From Minicystis rosea (GTDB lineage: Bacteria; Myxococcota_A; Polyangia; Polyangiales; Polyangiaceae), in contig CP016211.1 of NCBI GenBank assembly GCA_001931535.1, positions 6,991,703-7,055,702 of the forward strand: a DNA stretch of 64,000 nt, given 5' to 3'. Made by a program: the position numbers and the translations under genes. Positions 1-8,866 of the stretch are shown here, one piece after another. The notes beneath the pieces were generated by a model that worked only from the letters and a program-made list of their open reading frames with translations, made no database searches and was not told the origin of the DNA. How positions within the stretch are numbered: position 1 is the stretch's first letter; each line of letters starts with the position of its first letter.

Positions 1-1053
1 ACCCTTTGCATCGCCTCCACGGGCGAAGCGATCCTCTCGCAGCACATCGGTGATCTCGATCATCCCGAGACGCTCGCGTGCTTCGAGAGCTGCGCCCGCG
101 CGCTCGTCGCCCTCACCGGCATCACGCCGGTCGCCGTCGCGCACGATCTCCACCCGGAATACCGCTCGACACGCTGGGCGCGCGCCCGCGGCCTGCCGTG
201 CGAGCCCGTGCAGCATCATCACGCACACGTCGCCTCGTGCCTCGCCGAGCACGGCAGGGTGGGCCCCGCGATCGGCATCGCCTTCGACGGCACCGGCTGC
301 GGCGCCGACGGCTCGCTTTGGGGCGGTGAGATCCTCGCCTTCGATCTCGCGGGCTTCACCCGCCTGGGCCACCTCGGCACGCTCGCGCTCCCCGGCGGCG
401 AGGCCGCAATCCGCGAGCCGTGGCGCATCGCCTTGGGCGCGCTCGTCGACGCCGGCGAGCCGCTCGACGCGTTCGCGCACATCGACGAAGGACGACGCCG
501 GCGCCTGCGCGCTCTCGTCGAGCATCGCATCCAAACGCCGCGCGCCACCGGCGCCGGCCGCTGGTTCGATGCCGTCGCGTCGCTGTGCGGCCTGTGCGAC
601 GCGGTGACGTACGAAGGCCAAGCCGCCGCCTTGCTCGAAGCCATCGCCGCCCCCGATGCGTTGCCGCCCTACGACTTCGTGCTCACCGACGCCGCGCCCT
701 TCGTCGCCGATCTGCGGCCAATGATCCGCGCCGTCGCGCACGATCGCAGACACGGCATCCCCATCGCGACCATCAGCGCCCGCTTTCACGAGACGATCGC
801 ACGCGCGATCACCGCATCGTGTGCCCGCGTGCGCGCGCAACGCGGCCTCGACGTCGTCGCGATCTCGGGCGGTTGCTTCCAAAATCGCGTGCTCTCCGAG
901 CGGACCCAAGCGCTCCTCACGGCGAGCGGCTTCGAGGTCCTCTGTCACCGGCGCGTGCCCCCGAACGACGGCGGCATCGCCTTCGGACAGGCTGCGGTCG
1001 CGTCGTTCCGGCTCGCCTGCGCGCAGAAGGAGGCCGCACCATCATGTGCCTAG
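1..1053 (+). CDS. hypF: HypF carbamoyltransferase, C-terminal part (5' end outside window)
   Basis: HypF makes the thiocarboxamide on HypE that becomes the cyanide ligands of the [NiFe] active site. Only about 350 C-terminal residues are present; the frame is open from base 1, so the acylphosphatase, zinc-finger and YrdC-like domains lie upstream. What remains is the Kae1-like carbamoyltransferase domain, with the metal-binding HHHAHVASCLAEH stretch, the DGTGCGADGSLWGGE loop and the C-terminal SGGCFQNRVL motif. The stop overlaps hypC by 10 bases, so the two are translationally coupled. It heads a maturation block hypF-C-D-E placed before the hydrogenase structural genes. The assignment is very secure. 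Confidence 0.95.
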   Translation, partial: TLCIASTGEAILSQHIGDLDHPETLACFESCARALVALTGITPVAVAHDLHPEYRSTRWARARGLPCEPVQHHHAHVASCLAEHGRVGPAIGIAFDGTGCGADGSLWGGEILAFDLAGFTRLGHLGTLALPGGEAAIREPWRIALGALVDAGEPLDAFAHIDEGRRRRLRALVEHRIQTPRATGAGRWFDAVASLCGLCDAVTYEGQAAALLEAIAAPDALPPYDFVLTDAAPFVADLRPMIRAVAHDRRHGIPIATISARFHETIARAITASCARVRAQRGLDVVAISGGCFQNRVLSERTQALLTASGFEVLCHRRVPPNDGGIAFGQAAVASFRLACAQKEAAPSCA

Positions 1054-1310
1054 GGATTCCGGGGGAGATCCTCGACGTTCGGGAGACGCACGGGCTCAGG
1101 TTCGGCAAGGTTCGCTTCGGCGGCGTCGTGCGCGACGTGTGCCTCGAGTACCAACCCGACGCGCGCGCCGGTGACTTCGTGCTCGTGCACGTCGGCTTCG
1201 CCATCGCCACGCTCGATCGCGAGGAGGCCGCCCGCACCTGGGAGATCCTCGAACAGCTCGGCGAGACCACGGAGGCGACGCGCGCCCCCGAAGAGGAGGC
1301 ACGCCGATGA
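1044..1310 (+). CDS. hypC: HypC hydrogenase maturation chaperone
   Basis: An 88-residue HypC/HupF protein beginning MCLGIPGEI, the family signature. Cys2 carries the Fe(CN)2CO intermediate in complex with HypD and delivers it to the large-subunit precursor. Length is normal for the family. The start lies inside the end of hypF, and the stop shares ATGA with the hypD start, so hypF-hypC-hypD is a tightly coupled operon. The acidic Glu-rich C-terminal tail is typical of HypC. The start is fixed by the obligatory Met-Cys N-terminus. Confidence 0.95.
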   Translation: MCLGIPGEILDVRETHGLRFGKVRFGGVVRDVCLEYQPDARAGDFVLVHVGFAIATLDREEAARTWEILEQLGETTEATRAPEEEARR

Positions 1311-2434
1311 AGTACCTCGACGAATACCGTGACGGAACGGCGGCCCAGCGCATCGCCCAAGAGATCCGCGCAGAGGTGACGAAGCCCTGGGTCCTGATGG
1401 AAGTCTGCGGCGGCCAGACGCACTCCATCGTGCGCTACGGCATCGACGGCATGCTCCCCCCGGAGATCGAGCTCGTGCACGGCCCGGGGTGCCCCGTGTG
1501 CGTGACCTCACTCGAGGCCATCGATCGCGCGCACGCGATCGCCGCGCGCCCCGACGTCATCTTCACCTCGTTCGGCGACATGCTCCGCGTCCCCGGATCG
1601 TCGACCGATCTCCTCGCCCTCCGCGGCCGCGGCGCCGACGTCCGCGTCGTCTACTCGCCGCTCGATGCGCTCTCGCTCGCACGCCACCACCCCGAGCGAC
1701 ACGTCGTCTTCTTCGGCATCGGCTTCGAGACCACCGCGCCCGCCAACGCGATGGCCCTGTTCCAAGCGAAGCGCCAAGGCCTCACGAACTTCTCGATGCT
1801 CCTCTCGCACGTGCTCGTGCCGCCTGCGATCGCCTGCGTCCTCTCGGCCCCCGACAACCGCGTCCAAGCCTTCCTCGGCCCGGGCCACGTCTGCGCCGTC
1901 ACGGGCTACCGTCCCTACGAGGCATTGGTCGAGCGCCATCGCGTGCCCATCGTGATCACGGGCTTCGAGCCCGTCGATCTCCTCCACGGCGTCCTGCTCG
2001 CCGTGCGCCAGCTCGAGGCCGGGCGCCACGACGTCGAGAACGCCTACGCGCGCATGGTGACGCGCGACGGGAACCTCGGCGCGCAGCGCATCGTCGACGA
2101 AGTCTTCGAGGTCACCGATCGGAAGTGGCGCGGCGTCGGCTTCATCCCCGCATCGGGCTACCGCATCCGGGACGCGTACCGCGCGCACGACGCAGAGCGC
2201 CTCTTCGACGTCGGCGACATCCAAACCTGCGAGGCCTCTTCGTGCATCAGCGGGCTCGTCCTCCGCGGCGCCAAGAAGCCCACCGACTGCCCCGCGTTCG
2301 GCCGAGCCTGCACCCCCGAAACGCCCCTCGGCGCCACCATGGTGTCGGCCGAAGGCGCCTGCGCCGCGTACTTCCAATACGGCCGCGGACGCCCCCTTTC
2401 TCCACGCATGCCGCGCGTGGAGCCCGATCGTTGA
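1307..2434 (+). CDS. hypD: HypD, Fe-CN/CO assembly scaffold
   Basis: HypD (375 aa, normal length) is the iron-sulfur scaffold on which the Fe(CN)2CO moiety is built together with HypC and HypE. Visible family motifs are MEVCGGQTH (Cys34), GPGCPVC (Cys62, Cys65) and the C-terminal Cys-rich segment TCEASSCISG...DCPAFGRAC that binds the [4Fe-4S] cluster. It starts within the ATGA overlap with hypC and is followed after 54 bases by hypE. Nothing essential is missing, so it should be functional. Confidence 0.95.
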   Translation: MKYLDEYRDGTAAQRIAQEIRAEVTKPWVLMEVCGGQTHSIVRYGIDGMLPPEIELVHGPGCPVCVTSLEAIDRAHAIAARPDVIFTSFGDMLRVPGSSTDLLALRGRGADVRVVYSPLDALSLARHHPERHVVFFGIGFETTAPANAMALFQAKRQGLTNFSMLLSHVLVPPAIACVLSAPDNRVQAFLGPGHVCAVTGYRPYEALVERHRVPIVITGFEPVDLLHGVLLAVRQLEAGRHDVENAYARMVTRDGNLGAQRIVDEVFEVTDRKWRGVGFIPASGYRIRDAYRAHDAERLFDVGDIQTCEASSCISGLVLRGAKKPTDCPAFGRACTPETPLGATMVSAEGACAAYFQYGRGRPLSPRMPRVEPDR

Positions 2435-2488
2435 GGACGCCCGCGCGAGCCTCTCGCTGCGCGCCTCGTCGGTGAAACGGAGAGCACC

Positions 2489-3553
2489 ATGTCCCCTGAC
2501 GACCAGAAGAGCTCCCCCTTCGGCGCCTGCCCGCTGCCGAACGAGAGCGGCGATCGCATCCTCCTCGGTCATGGCAGCGGCGGCTTGCTCACCGCGCGCC
2601 TCATCGACGAGCTGCTCCTGCCCGCGTTTCGGAACCCCGTGCTCGAGCAGCTCGACGACGCGGCCGTGCTGCCCGTAGGCGACGCGCGCGTCGCGCTCAC
2701 GACCGACTCCTACGTCGTCACGCCCATCTTCTTCCCCGGCGGCGACATCGGCGAGCTCGCCGTGAACGGCACCGTCAACGATCTCGCCGTCAGCGGCGCG
2801 CGCCCCGTGGCCTTGTCGCTCGCCTTCATCCTCGAAGAAGGCCTCCCCCTCGCGCACCTGCGCCGCGTCGTCGAATCCGCGCGCGAGGCCGCGACACGCG
2901 CAGGCGTGCCCATCGTCACGGGCGACACCAAGGTCGTCGGCCACGGCAGCGGCGATCAGATCTTCATCAACACCTCGGGCATCGGCATCGTCCCGCCCGG
3001 CGTCTCGCTCTCGTCGAGCAACGTCCGCCCCGGCGACGCCATCCTCCTCTCCGGTGACATCGGCGATCACGGCGTCGCCATCCTCGCCTGCCGCGAAGGG
3101 CTCGAGCTCGAAGGCGACGTGGCGAGCGACACCGCGCCGCTCCACGGGCTCGTCACGGACGTGCTCACCCGCAGCCCGGGCACGCACGCCATGCGCGATC
3201 CCACGCGTGGAGGCTTGGCGAGCGTGCTCGTCGAGATCGCCAAGCGGCAGGGCCTCGGCATCGAGATCGACGAGCGCGCCATTCCCATCTCCGAGGTCGT
3301 GCGCGGCGCGTGCGAGCTGCTCGGCCTCGATCCGTTGCTCGTCGCCAACGAAGGCAAGCTCGTCGCGTTCGTCCCGGAGCCTCAGGCGGACGCGGCGCTC
3401 GCCGCCATGCGCGCGCATCCGCTCGGACGCCGCGCGGCGCGCATCGGCCGCGTCACCGACGCGCACCCGGGCGTGGTGGTGCTCGGCACGTCCGCCTTCG
3501 GCCAGCGCATCGTCGACCTGCCTTTCGCCGAGCCGCTCCCGCGCATCTGTTGA
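2489..3553 (+). CDS. hypE: HypE, carbamoyl dehydratase
   Basis: HypE (354 aa) is an AIR-synthase/PurM-like ATPase that dehydrates the thiocarbamate placed on its C-terminal Cys by HypF, giving the thiocyanate that supplies CN to the active-site iron. The protein ends exactly in PRIC, the conserved acceptor tail. The GHGSGG segment near residue 28 and the TDSYVVTP and GDTKVVG segments match the PurM-fold nucleotide-binding and dimer motifs. It closes the hypFCDE block; the hydrogenase small subunit begins 139 bases later on the same strand. Confidence 0.95.
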   Translation: MSPDDQKSSPFGACPLPNESGDRILLGHGSGGLLTARLIDELLLPAFRNPVLEQLDDAAVLPVGDARVALTTDSYVVTPIFFPGGDIGELAVNGTVNDLAVSGARPVALSLAFILEEGLPLAHLRRVVESAREAATRAGVPIVTGDTKVVGHGSGDQIFINTSGIGIVPPGVSLSSSNVRPGDAILLSGDIGDHGVAILACREGLELEGDVASDTAPLHGLVTDVLTRSPGTHAMRDPTRGGLASVLVEIAKRQGLGIEIDERAIPISEVVRGACELLGLDPLLVANEGKLVAFVPEPQADAALAAMRAHPLGRRAARIGRVTDAHPGVVVLGTSAFGQRIVDLPFAEPLPRIC

Positions 3554-3692
3554 TCGTCTCGGCCGCGCGCCACCCGAGCGAGCGCGCAACGAAGGCCCAC
3601 CCACCCGCCGATCTCGGGGCCGCGATCGGGGCTGGCCTCAGGATCGCATCCGCGGGCCGCGCACGCGGAAACACGAGCGAGGAGGAGCCGCC

Positions 3693-4733
3693 ATGGCACG
3701 AGCGGACACCGGCGTGGACGAGGTCCACATCCTCTGGATCTCGGAAGGGATGAGCTGCGACGGAGACACCGTCTCCATCACCGCAGCGATGCAGCCGAGC
3801 ATCGAGGACGTGGTGCGCGGGGTCATCCCCGGCCTGCCCAAGGTTCATCTCCACAACAAAGTCCTCGCCTACGAGACCGGCGAGGCCTTCGTGGAGGCCT
3901 TCCGGCAGGCCGCGCGCGACGAGCTTGGCCCCTTCGTGCTCGTGATCGAGGGCTCGATCCCGAACGAGAAGATCAACGGCGAAGGCCATTGGACGGGCTT
4001 CGGCGCCGACGCGAAGACGGGCCAGCCCATCCCGATCAACACCTGGATCGACGCGCTCGCGCCCCGCGCCTGGGCCGTCGTCGCGGCCGGCACGTGCGCG
4101 ACCTACGGCGGCATCCACGCCATGGCCGGCAACCCGACGGGCTGCATGGGCCTCGCCGACTACCTCGGTTGGGACTTCCGCGCGCGCTCCGGGCTCCCCA
4201 TCGTCAACGTCCCCGGCTGCCCGGTGCAGCCCGACAATTTCATGGAGACCTTGTTGTGGCTGCTCCGCGAGGCCGCGGGCCTCGCGCCGATGATCCCGCT
4301 CGACGAGATGCTCCGCCCGACATGGCTCTTCGGCAAGACCGTGCACGAAGGGTGCAGCCGCGCCGGCTATTACGAGCAAGGCGATTTCGCGCTCGATTAC
4401 AACTCTCCCAAGTGCCAAGTCAAGATTGGCTGTTGGGGCCCCGTCATCAACTGCAACGTCCCCAAGCGTGGATGGATGAGCGGCATCGGTGGCTGCCCCA
4501 ACGTGGGCGGCGTCTGCATCGCCTGCACGATGCCCGGCTTCCCCGACAAATTCATGCCCTTCATGGATGAGCCGCCCGGCGCCTCGCTCTCGTCCGTGCT
4601 CATCAAGCCGTATGGCGCGCTCATCCGCCGCCTCCGCGGCGTGACGAACCGGACCGTCAACAAAGAGCCCAAGTGGCACCACAAAGGCCCGGCGCTGACG
4701 AGCGGCTACGACCCGCGCTGGTCTTCGCGATGA
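3693..4733 (+). CDS. hhyS: [NiFe]-hydrogenase small subunit, group 1h (high-affinity) type
   Basis: The electron-transfer subunit (346 aa) carrying three FeS clusters. The ATG is preceded by GAGGAGG-type spacing. There is no twin-arginine leader: the protein begins directly with the flavodoxin-like domain. At the proximal-cluster site the usual CxxC is Cys22-D-G-Asp25, with further Cys in GTCATYGG and PGCPV; a 3Cys/1Asp proximal cluster is known from actinobacterial-type group 1h enzymes. A VHEGC...PKC...IGC set fits the distal cluster, and the CN..GGCPN..GVCIAC set the medial one. It is co-transcribed with the large subunit 17 bases downstream. The subgroup call rests on the missing leader and Asp25, not on a tree. 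Confidence 0.88.
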   Translation: MARADTGVDEVHILWISEGMSCDGDTVSITAAMQPSIEDVVRGVIPGLPKVHLHNKVLAYETGEAFVEAFRQAARDELGPFVLVIEGSIPNEKINGEGHWTGFGADAKTGQPIPINTWIDALAPRAWAVVAAGTCATYGGIHAMAGNPTGCMGLADYLGWDFRARSGLPIVNVPGCPVQPDNFMETLLWLLREAAGLAPMIPLDEMLRPTWLFGKTVHEGCSRAGYYEQGDFALDYNSPKCQVKIGCWGPVINCNVPKRGWMSGIGGCPNVGGVCIACTMPGFPDKFMPFMDEPPGASLSSVLIKPYGALIRRLRGVTNRTVNKEPKWHHKGPALTSGYDPRWSSR

Positions 4734-4750
4734 CGATGAGGAGATGAGCC

Positions 4751-6550
4751 ATGACGATGCAGGCAGCGGAGCGGCCCGAGACACGCAAGCTCGTGGAGAT
4801 GGCTTGGGACCCGGTGACGCGGATCATCGGCAATCTCGGTATCTACACCAAGATCGATTTCGAGAACCGCGAAGTCGTCGAGTGCAAGAGCACCTCTTCC
4901 CTCTTCCGCGGTTACAGCGTGTTCATGAAGGGCAAAGACCCTCGCGACGCGCACTTCATCACGAGCCGCATCTGCGGCATCTGCGGCGACAACCACGCGA
5001 CCTGCTCGGTGTACGCGCAGAACATGGCCTATGGCATCAAGACACCACCGCTCGCCGAGTGGATCTTCAACCTCGGTGAAGCGGCCGAGTATCTCTTCGA
5101 CCACGCCATCTTCCAAGACAACCTCGTCTTCGTCGATTTCTGCGAGCGCATGGTGAAGGAGACCAACCCGACGCTCCTCGCCAAGGCCGAGCGCACGCCC
5201 GCGCCGCACGCGGACATCCACGGCCACAAGACGATCGCGGACATCATGCGATCGTTCAACCCCTTCACCGGCCAGATCTACCTGGAAGCGCTCCAGATGA
5301 GCCGCCTCACGCGCGAGATGTTCTGTCTCATGGAGGGCCGCCACGTCCATCCTTCGACGTTGTATCCCGGCGGCGTCGGCACGGTGGCGACGCCCCAGGT
5401 CTTCAGCGACTACCTCGTTCGCCTGGTGAAGTTCCTCGATTTCGTGAAGAAGGCCGTCCCGCTCAACGACGACATCTTCGACTTCTTCTACGATGCCTTG
5501 CCCGGCTACGAAGAGGTCGGCAAACGCCGTGTCCTCCTCGGCTGTTGGGGCGCCTTCCAGGACCCGGACGTGGTCGATTATCGCTACGAGCACATGACGG
5601 ATTGGGGACGGGCGATGTTCGTCACGCCCGGCGTCGTCGTCGACGGCAACCTCGTCACCACCGATCTCGTGGACATCAACCTCGGAATTCGCATTCTGCT
5701 CGGCAACTCGTATTACGAGGATTGGGTGAACGAGGAGACGTTCGTCGACAAGGACCCTCTCGGCAACCCCGTCGACAAGCGCCACCCGTGGAACCAAACG
5801 ACCCTCCCCAAGCCGCAGAAGCGCGACCTCGAGCGAGGCCCGTACAGTTGGGTCATGAGCCCGCGCTGGCACGACAAGCGGACGGGGCAGCTCTTGCCGC
5901 TCGACACCGGCGGCGGCCCGCTCGCGCGGCTGTGGGCCACGGCGCTCGCCGCGCTCGTGAACACGCCCTTCGTGCGCGCGACCGGCAAGAGCGTGCGCAT
6001 CCACCTGCCCAAGACCGCGACGCTCCCCGAGATGGATCTGGAGTGGAAGATCCCGCGCTGGGCCAACACCATCGAGCGCGATCGCGCGCGCATGTACTTC
6101 GTCGCCTACGCCGCGGGGATGGCGCTCTTCTTCGTCGAGAAGGCGATGGAGCGCGTGCAGAAGGGCGACACGCAGGTGTTCACCGACTTCAAGGTGCCCG
6201 ACGAGGGCATCGGCTGCGGCTTCCACGAAGCGGTGCGCGGCGTCCTCTCGCATCACCTCGTGATCCGCGACGGCAAGATCGCCAACTACCACCCCTACCC
6301 GCCGACGCCCTGGAACGCGAGCCCGCGCGACATCTACGGCACGCCGGGGCCCTACGAGGACGCCGTCCAGGGCCTCCCGATCTTCGAAGAGAACGGGCCC
6401 GACAACTTCAAGGGCATCGACATCATGCGCACGGTGCGCAGCTTCGATCCGTGCCTCCCCTGCGGGGTGCACATGGTCGTGGGCGGCGGCAAGGTCATCG
6501 AGCAGCGCCACGCGCCGATGCTGGGCGCGTGGGCCAAGGAGGATCGCTGA
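4751..6550 (+). CDS. hhyL: [NiFe]-hydrogenase large subunit, group 1h type
   Basis: The catalytic subunit (599 aa) binds the NiFe(CN)2CO centre. The N-terminal L1 motif RICGICGDNHATC and the C-terminal L2 motif DPCLPCGVHM supply the four nickel Cys. About 24 residues follow the L2 Cys pair, so a C-terminal peptide is probably removed by a maturation protease; no such gene is seen in the window. GAGGAG lies just upstream of the ATG. The last codon overlaps a small ORF (ATGA). Together with hypFCDE this gives a near-complete hydrogenase module expected to feed electrons from trace hydrogen to the respiratory chain. hypA/hypB are not in view and may lie upstream. Confidence 0.93.
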   Translation: MTMQAAERPETRKLVEMAWDPVTRIIGNLGIYTKIDFENREVVECKSTSSLFRGYSVFMKGKDPRDAHFITSRICGICGDNHATCSVYAQNMAYGIKTPPLAEWIFNLGEAAEYLFDHAIFQDNLVFVDFCERMVKETNPTLLAKAERTPAPHADIHGHKTIADIMRSFNPFTGQIYLEALQMSRLTREMFCLMEGRHVHPSTLYPGGVGTVATPQVFSDYLVRLVKFLDFVKKAVPLNDDIFDFFYDALPGYEEVGKRRVLLGCWGAFQDPDVVDYRYEHMTDWGRAMFVTPGVVVDGNLVTTDLVDINLGIRILLGNSYYEDWVNEETFVDKDPLGNPVDKRHPWNQTTLPKPQKRDLERGPYSWVMSPRWHDKRTGQLLPLDTGGGPLARLWATALAALVNTPFVRATGKSVRIHLPKTATLPEMDLEWKIPRWANTIERDRARMYFVAYAAGMALFFVEKAMERVQKGDTQVFTDFKVPDEGIGCGFHEAVRGVLSHHLVIRDGKIANYHPYPPTPWNASPRDIYGTPGPYEDAVQGLPIFEENGPDNFKGIDIMRTVRSFDPCLPCGVHMVVGGGKVIEQRHAPMLGAWAKEDR

Positions 6551-6795
6551 TGCGAACGATGGCGATGCGCGCGGTGATTGCCAACATCGTCGTGGGCAAG
6601 CCGCAGGTCGCGCCGGACGCGCCCTCGCACACGTCCGGCGTGCGAGAAGGAAACGATCCACCGAAGCGCTGGCGCGAGCCGGGCATCGCCCTCATCGAAG
6701 GCGCGCTCCACGTCACGGCGCGCCGCTCGACGGGCATTCGTCCCAACGCCCACGGCCCCATCGATCCCCGCATGCCGGTGCTGTCGCCGGCCTGA
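6550..6795 (+). CDS. small coupled protein at the end of the hydrogenase operon
   Basis: An 81-residue ORF whose ATG overlaps the TGA of the large subunit, so it is translationally coupled. Third codon positions are strongly G/C, unlike the following intergenic DNA. No signal peptide or membrane helix is evident; the protein is Pro/Arg rich, with VVGKPQVAPDAPSHTSGVREGN near the N-terminal end and ARRSTGI...DPRMPVLSPA as its tail. I do not recognise the family. The tight coupling suggests an accessory or assembly factor of the hydrogenase, which is inference only. The alternative, a chance ORF, is less likely given the codon bias. Confidence 0.6.
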   Translation: MRTMAMRAVIANIVVGKPQVAPDAPSHTSGVREGNDPPKRWREPGIALIEGALHVTARRSTGIRPNAHGPIDPRMPVLSPA

Positions 6796-7218
6796 TGCAG
6801 GCGGCCCGCTCGGCCACGCCTCGATTCCACCGACATGATGCGGCGAAGCGGCTCCTCGCATGGCGAGAGGCAGCCGCTCGCCGCGATCGAGACGCGCCTT
6901 CGCCGTGAGGTGAAGCGCCGTCGACACGCGCGACCTCGTGAAGGCGGCGTCGATCTTCTACGCGACACGGCGCGCTGGAGTACGCGTGTGTGAGGACGCC
7001 GTCCGCACACGCAGACATGCACCGCTGCGTGTCGGTCGAATCCCGATGGTCAACACGTTGACCAAGCGGAGAGCCGCTTGACGACGCAACGCCGGCCGTG
7101 ATTTTTACTCGTGTCCGCCGTGCCGTTCCATGTGTGGGCGCTCCCACGAACGCCGATCGGGCGGTGATCATCGAGGCCGCGCTCCGGCGCGCGTCCTCCG
7201 CATCGAGGAGAGGAAGAC
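6796..7218. other. 423-bp intergenic region between hydrogenase operon and PAS-STAS gene
   Basis: No convincing gene. It contains two abutting dyads at 7047-7080 (listed separately), lying about 140-170 bases upstream of the next gene, and no clear terminator for the hydrogenase operon. Confidence 0.6.
7047..7064. promoter_or_regulatory. perfect 8+2+8 dyad, operator candidate
   Basis: TGGTCAAC-AC-GTTGACCA is a perfect inverted repeat with a 2-base centre, the geometry of a site for a dimeric HTH regulator. It lies 155 bases upstream of the PAS-STAS start and is abutted by a second hairpin, CAAGCGG-AGAG-CCGCTTG, at 7063-7080. Regulatory function is inferred. Confidence 0.45.
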
Positions 7219-8565
7219 GTGTCGCAAAGCCTGAGCTTGGACGTGGTGACGCGGGTGATGGGGCGGATCCCGGGCGTGGTCTTCAGCACGCGCACGGAGC
7301 CCACGGGGAGAGCCCACTGGGAGTACATCAACGCCGCGCGGGCGGCGGAGCTCTACGATGTCTCGGTCGCCGAGCTCGAGGCCGATCCCAACCTGCTCCT
7401 GGAGCGCGTGGTCCCCGAGGATCGCACGCGGCTCCTCGCGCAGATGGCGCGCGCGGCCGAGACGGGCGCCCCGATGACGTGGTCGGGCCGCATCCGGCGC
7501 CGTGACGGCGAGGTCCGCTGGATCGAGACGCAGGCGACCGTCGAGCGCGACGCCGGCGGCGCGCAGATCTGGAGCGGCCAAACCCTCGACATCAGCGGCC
7601 GCGAGGATCTCGAGCGCGCGCTCGCCGCCTCGGAGAGCGCGCGGGAGAAGTCGGACGCCCTTCATCGCGCGGTGATCCAAGCGCTCCCCGTGGGCATCGT
7701 GGTGATGGATCCGAACGGCACGTTGCCCATCATCAACGCCACGTGGGAAGCGCAGGCGGGCCCCGCGCCGTCGGAGCACCGCACCGACTCGTCCGTGCGC
7801 CTCGGCCTGTTCCTCGCCGACGGCGTCACGCCCTTCCCCAACGAGCGCCTGCCGCTCGTGCGGGCGATGCGCGGCGAGGAGGCGGTCGAGGAGATGGTGG
7901 TGCGCAACAGCCACCTCGAAGCCGAGCGGCGGCTCCTCGTCGCGGGGCGCACGCTGCGCGACGCGGCCGGCAACATCACGGCCGGGCTCATCGTCTCGCA
8001 GGACGTCACCATGCAGCGCCTGCTCGAGATCGAGCTGCGTACCCGCAACGAAGAGCTCGCCCAGAGCGAGTCGGCCAAGGCCCAGCTCATCGAGAGGCTG
8101 CGCTTCTCGATCGACGAGCTCTCGACCCCGATCCTCGAGGTCTGGGACGACGTCTTGGCCATGCCCATCATCGGCGTCGTCGACTCGCGCCGCACGCAGG
8201 AGATGGTGCAGCGCCTGCTCGGCGAGGTCGCGCGCACGCAGGCGAGCTTCGTCATCATCGATCTGACCGGCGTCGAGATCGTCGACACGAAGACCGCCGA
8301 CCACCTGATGAAGCTGATGCGCAAGGTGGAGATCGTCGGCGCGCGCTGTGTGCTCACGGGCATCCGCCCCGCCGTGGCCGAGACCCTCGTGGACATCGGC
8401 GTCGACTTCGGACGCCTGAGCACGCTGCGCAACCTCAAGCACGGCCTGCGCGAGGCGCTGCGAAACGCGCGGCGTGATCGGGATGGCGCGAGCGATCTCG
8501 ATCTCTTCGAAGAAGAGGAGGCGACCGAGAAAGCATCGTCGAAGACCAAGCCGCAGCGCAGCTGA
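7219..8565 (+). CDS. PAS-PAS-STAS protein, RsbR-like stressosome component
   Basis: A 448-residue protein with a GTG start (GGAGAGGAAG upstream). Residues about 10-125 form a PAS domain with the usual C-terminal RRRDGEVRWIE segment, and 145-265 form a second PAS-like sensor. A short helical linker follows, and residues about 285-415 are a STAS (anti-anti-sigma) domain. The STAS part has VIIDLTGVEIVDTKTADHLM, in which the Thr of VDT is the kind of residue phosphorylated by RsbT-type kinases. The tail is acidic then Lys-rich. A paralogue at 45302-46633 shares an almost identical STAS domain but has diverged sensors, so both probably sit in one signalling complex. The signal sensed is unknown. 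The gene stands alone. Confidence 0.85.
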   Translation: MSQSLSLDVVTRVMGRIPGVVFSTRTEPTGRAHWEYINAARAAELYDVSVAELEADPNLLLERVVPEDRTRLLAQMARAAETGAPMTWSGRIRRRDGEVRWIETQATVERDAGGAQIWSGQTLDISGREDLERALAASESAREKSDALHRAVIQALPVGIVVMDPNGTLPIINATWEAQAGPAPSEHRTDSSVRLGLFLADGVTPFPNERLPLVRAMRGEEAVEEMVVRNSHLEAERRLLVAGRTLRDAAGNITAGLIVSQDVTMQRLLEIELRTRNEELAQSESAKAQLIERLRFSIDELSTPILEVWDDVLAMPIIGVVDSRRTQEMVQRLLGEVARTQASFVIIDLTGVEIVDTKTADHLMKLMRKVEIVGARCVLTGIRPAVAETLVDIGVDFGRLSTLRNLKHGLREALRNARRDRDGASDLDLFEEEEATEKASSKTKPQRS

Positions 8566-8866
8566 CGGTGCGACCGAGAGCGCTGCCACGTCGCAGCTTC
8601 TCGGTCACCGCGCGCGCCGAAGCACGGGGCTCTCATTCACACGGCGGGGACTCACGTCCCCGCCGCCCCAGTCTTCATGTGGGGCTTCGGGTCGGCTTCG
8701 CCGCCCTACGCCCCACGCCCCGGCAAAGCTCATGGGGCCCCACCACCCCGTGATCCACCCGAGATTTTCAGCATGTTTCGCCGCTTCGGGCCTCACGTTC
8801 GTCGCATCGGGATGCGGACAAAGTCCTCGGCCGCGTGAATCAGAGGGCCCCGCGGCCCCGCAGCCT
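8566..8866. other. 301-bp convergent intergenic region
   Basis: Lies between the ends of the plus-strand PAS-STAS gene and the minus-strand dehydrogenase. It holds the hairpin at 8643-8664 and GC-rich, CCCC/GGGG-rich sequence. No gene is supported. Confidence 0.6.
8643..8664. terminator. hairpin between convergent genes
   Basis: GGCGGGGAC-TCAC-GTCCCCGCC is a perfect 9-bp stem with a tetraloop between converging genes. It has no T-tract, so termination is inferred from position and stem strength. Confidence 0.5.

Noticed and set aside
1508..3604. 698-residue open frame on the minus strand opposite hypD/hypE
   Set aside because: GC-rich antisense shadow: Arg/Ala/Asp/Val-rich with no motif, and the plus-strand genes are certain.
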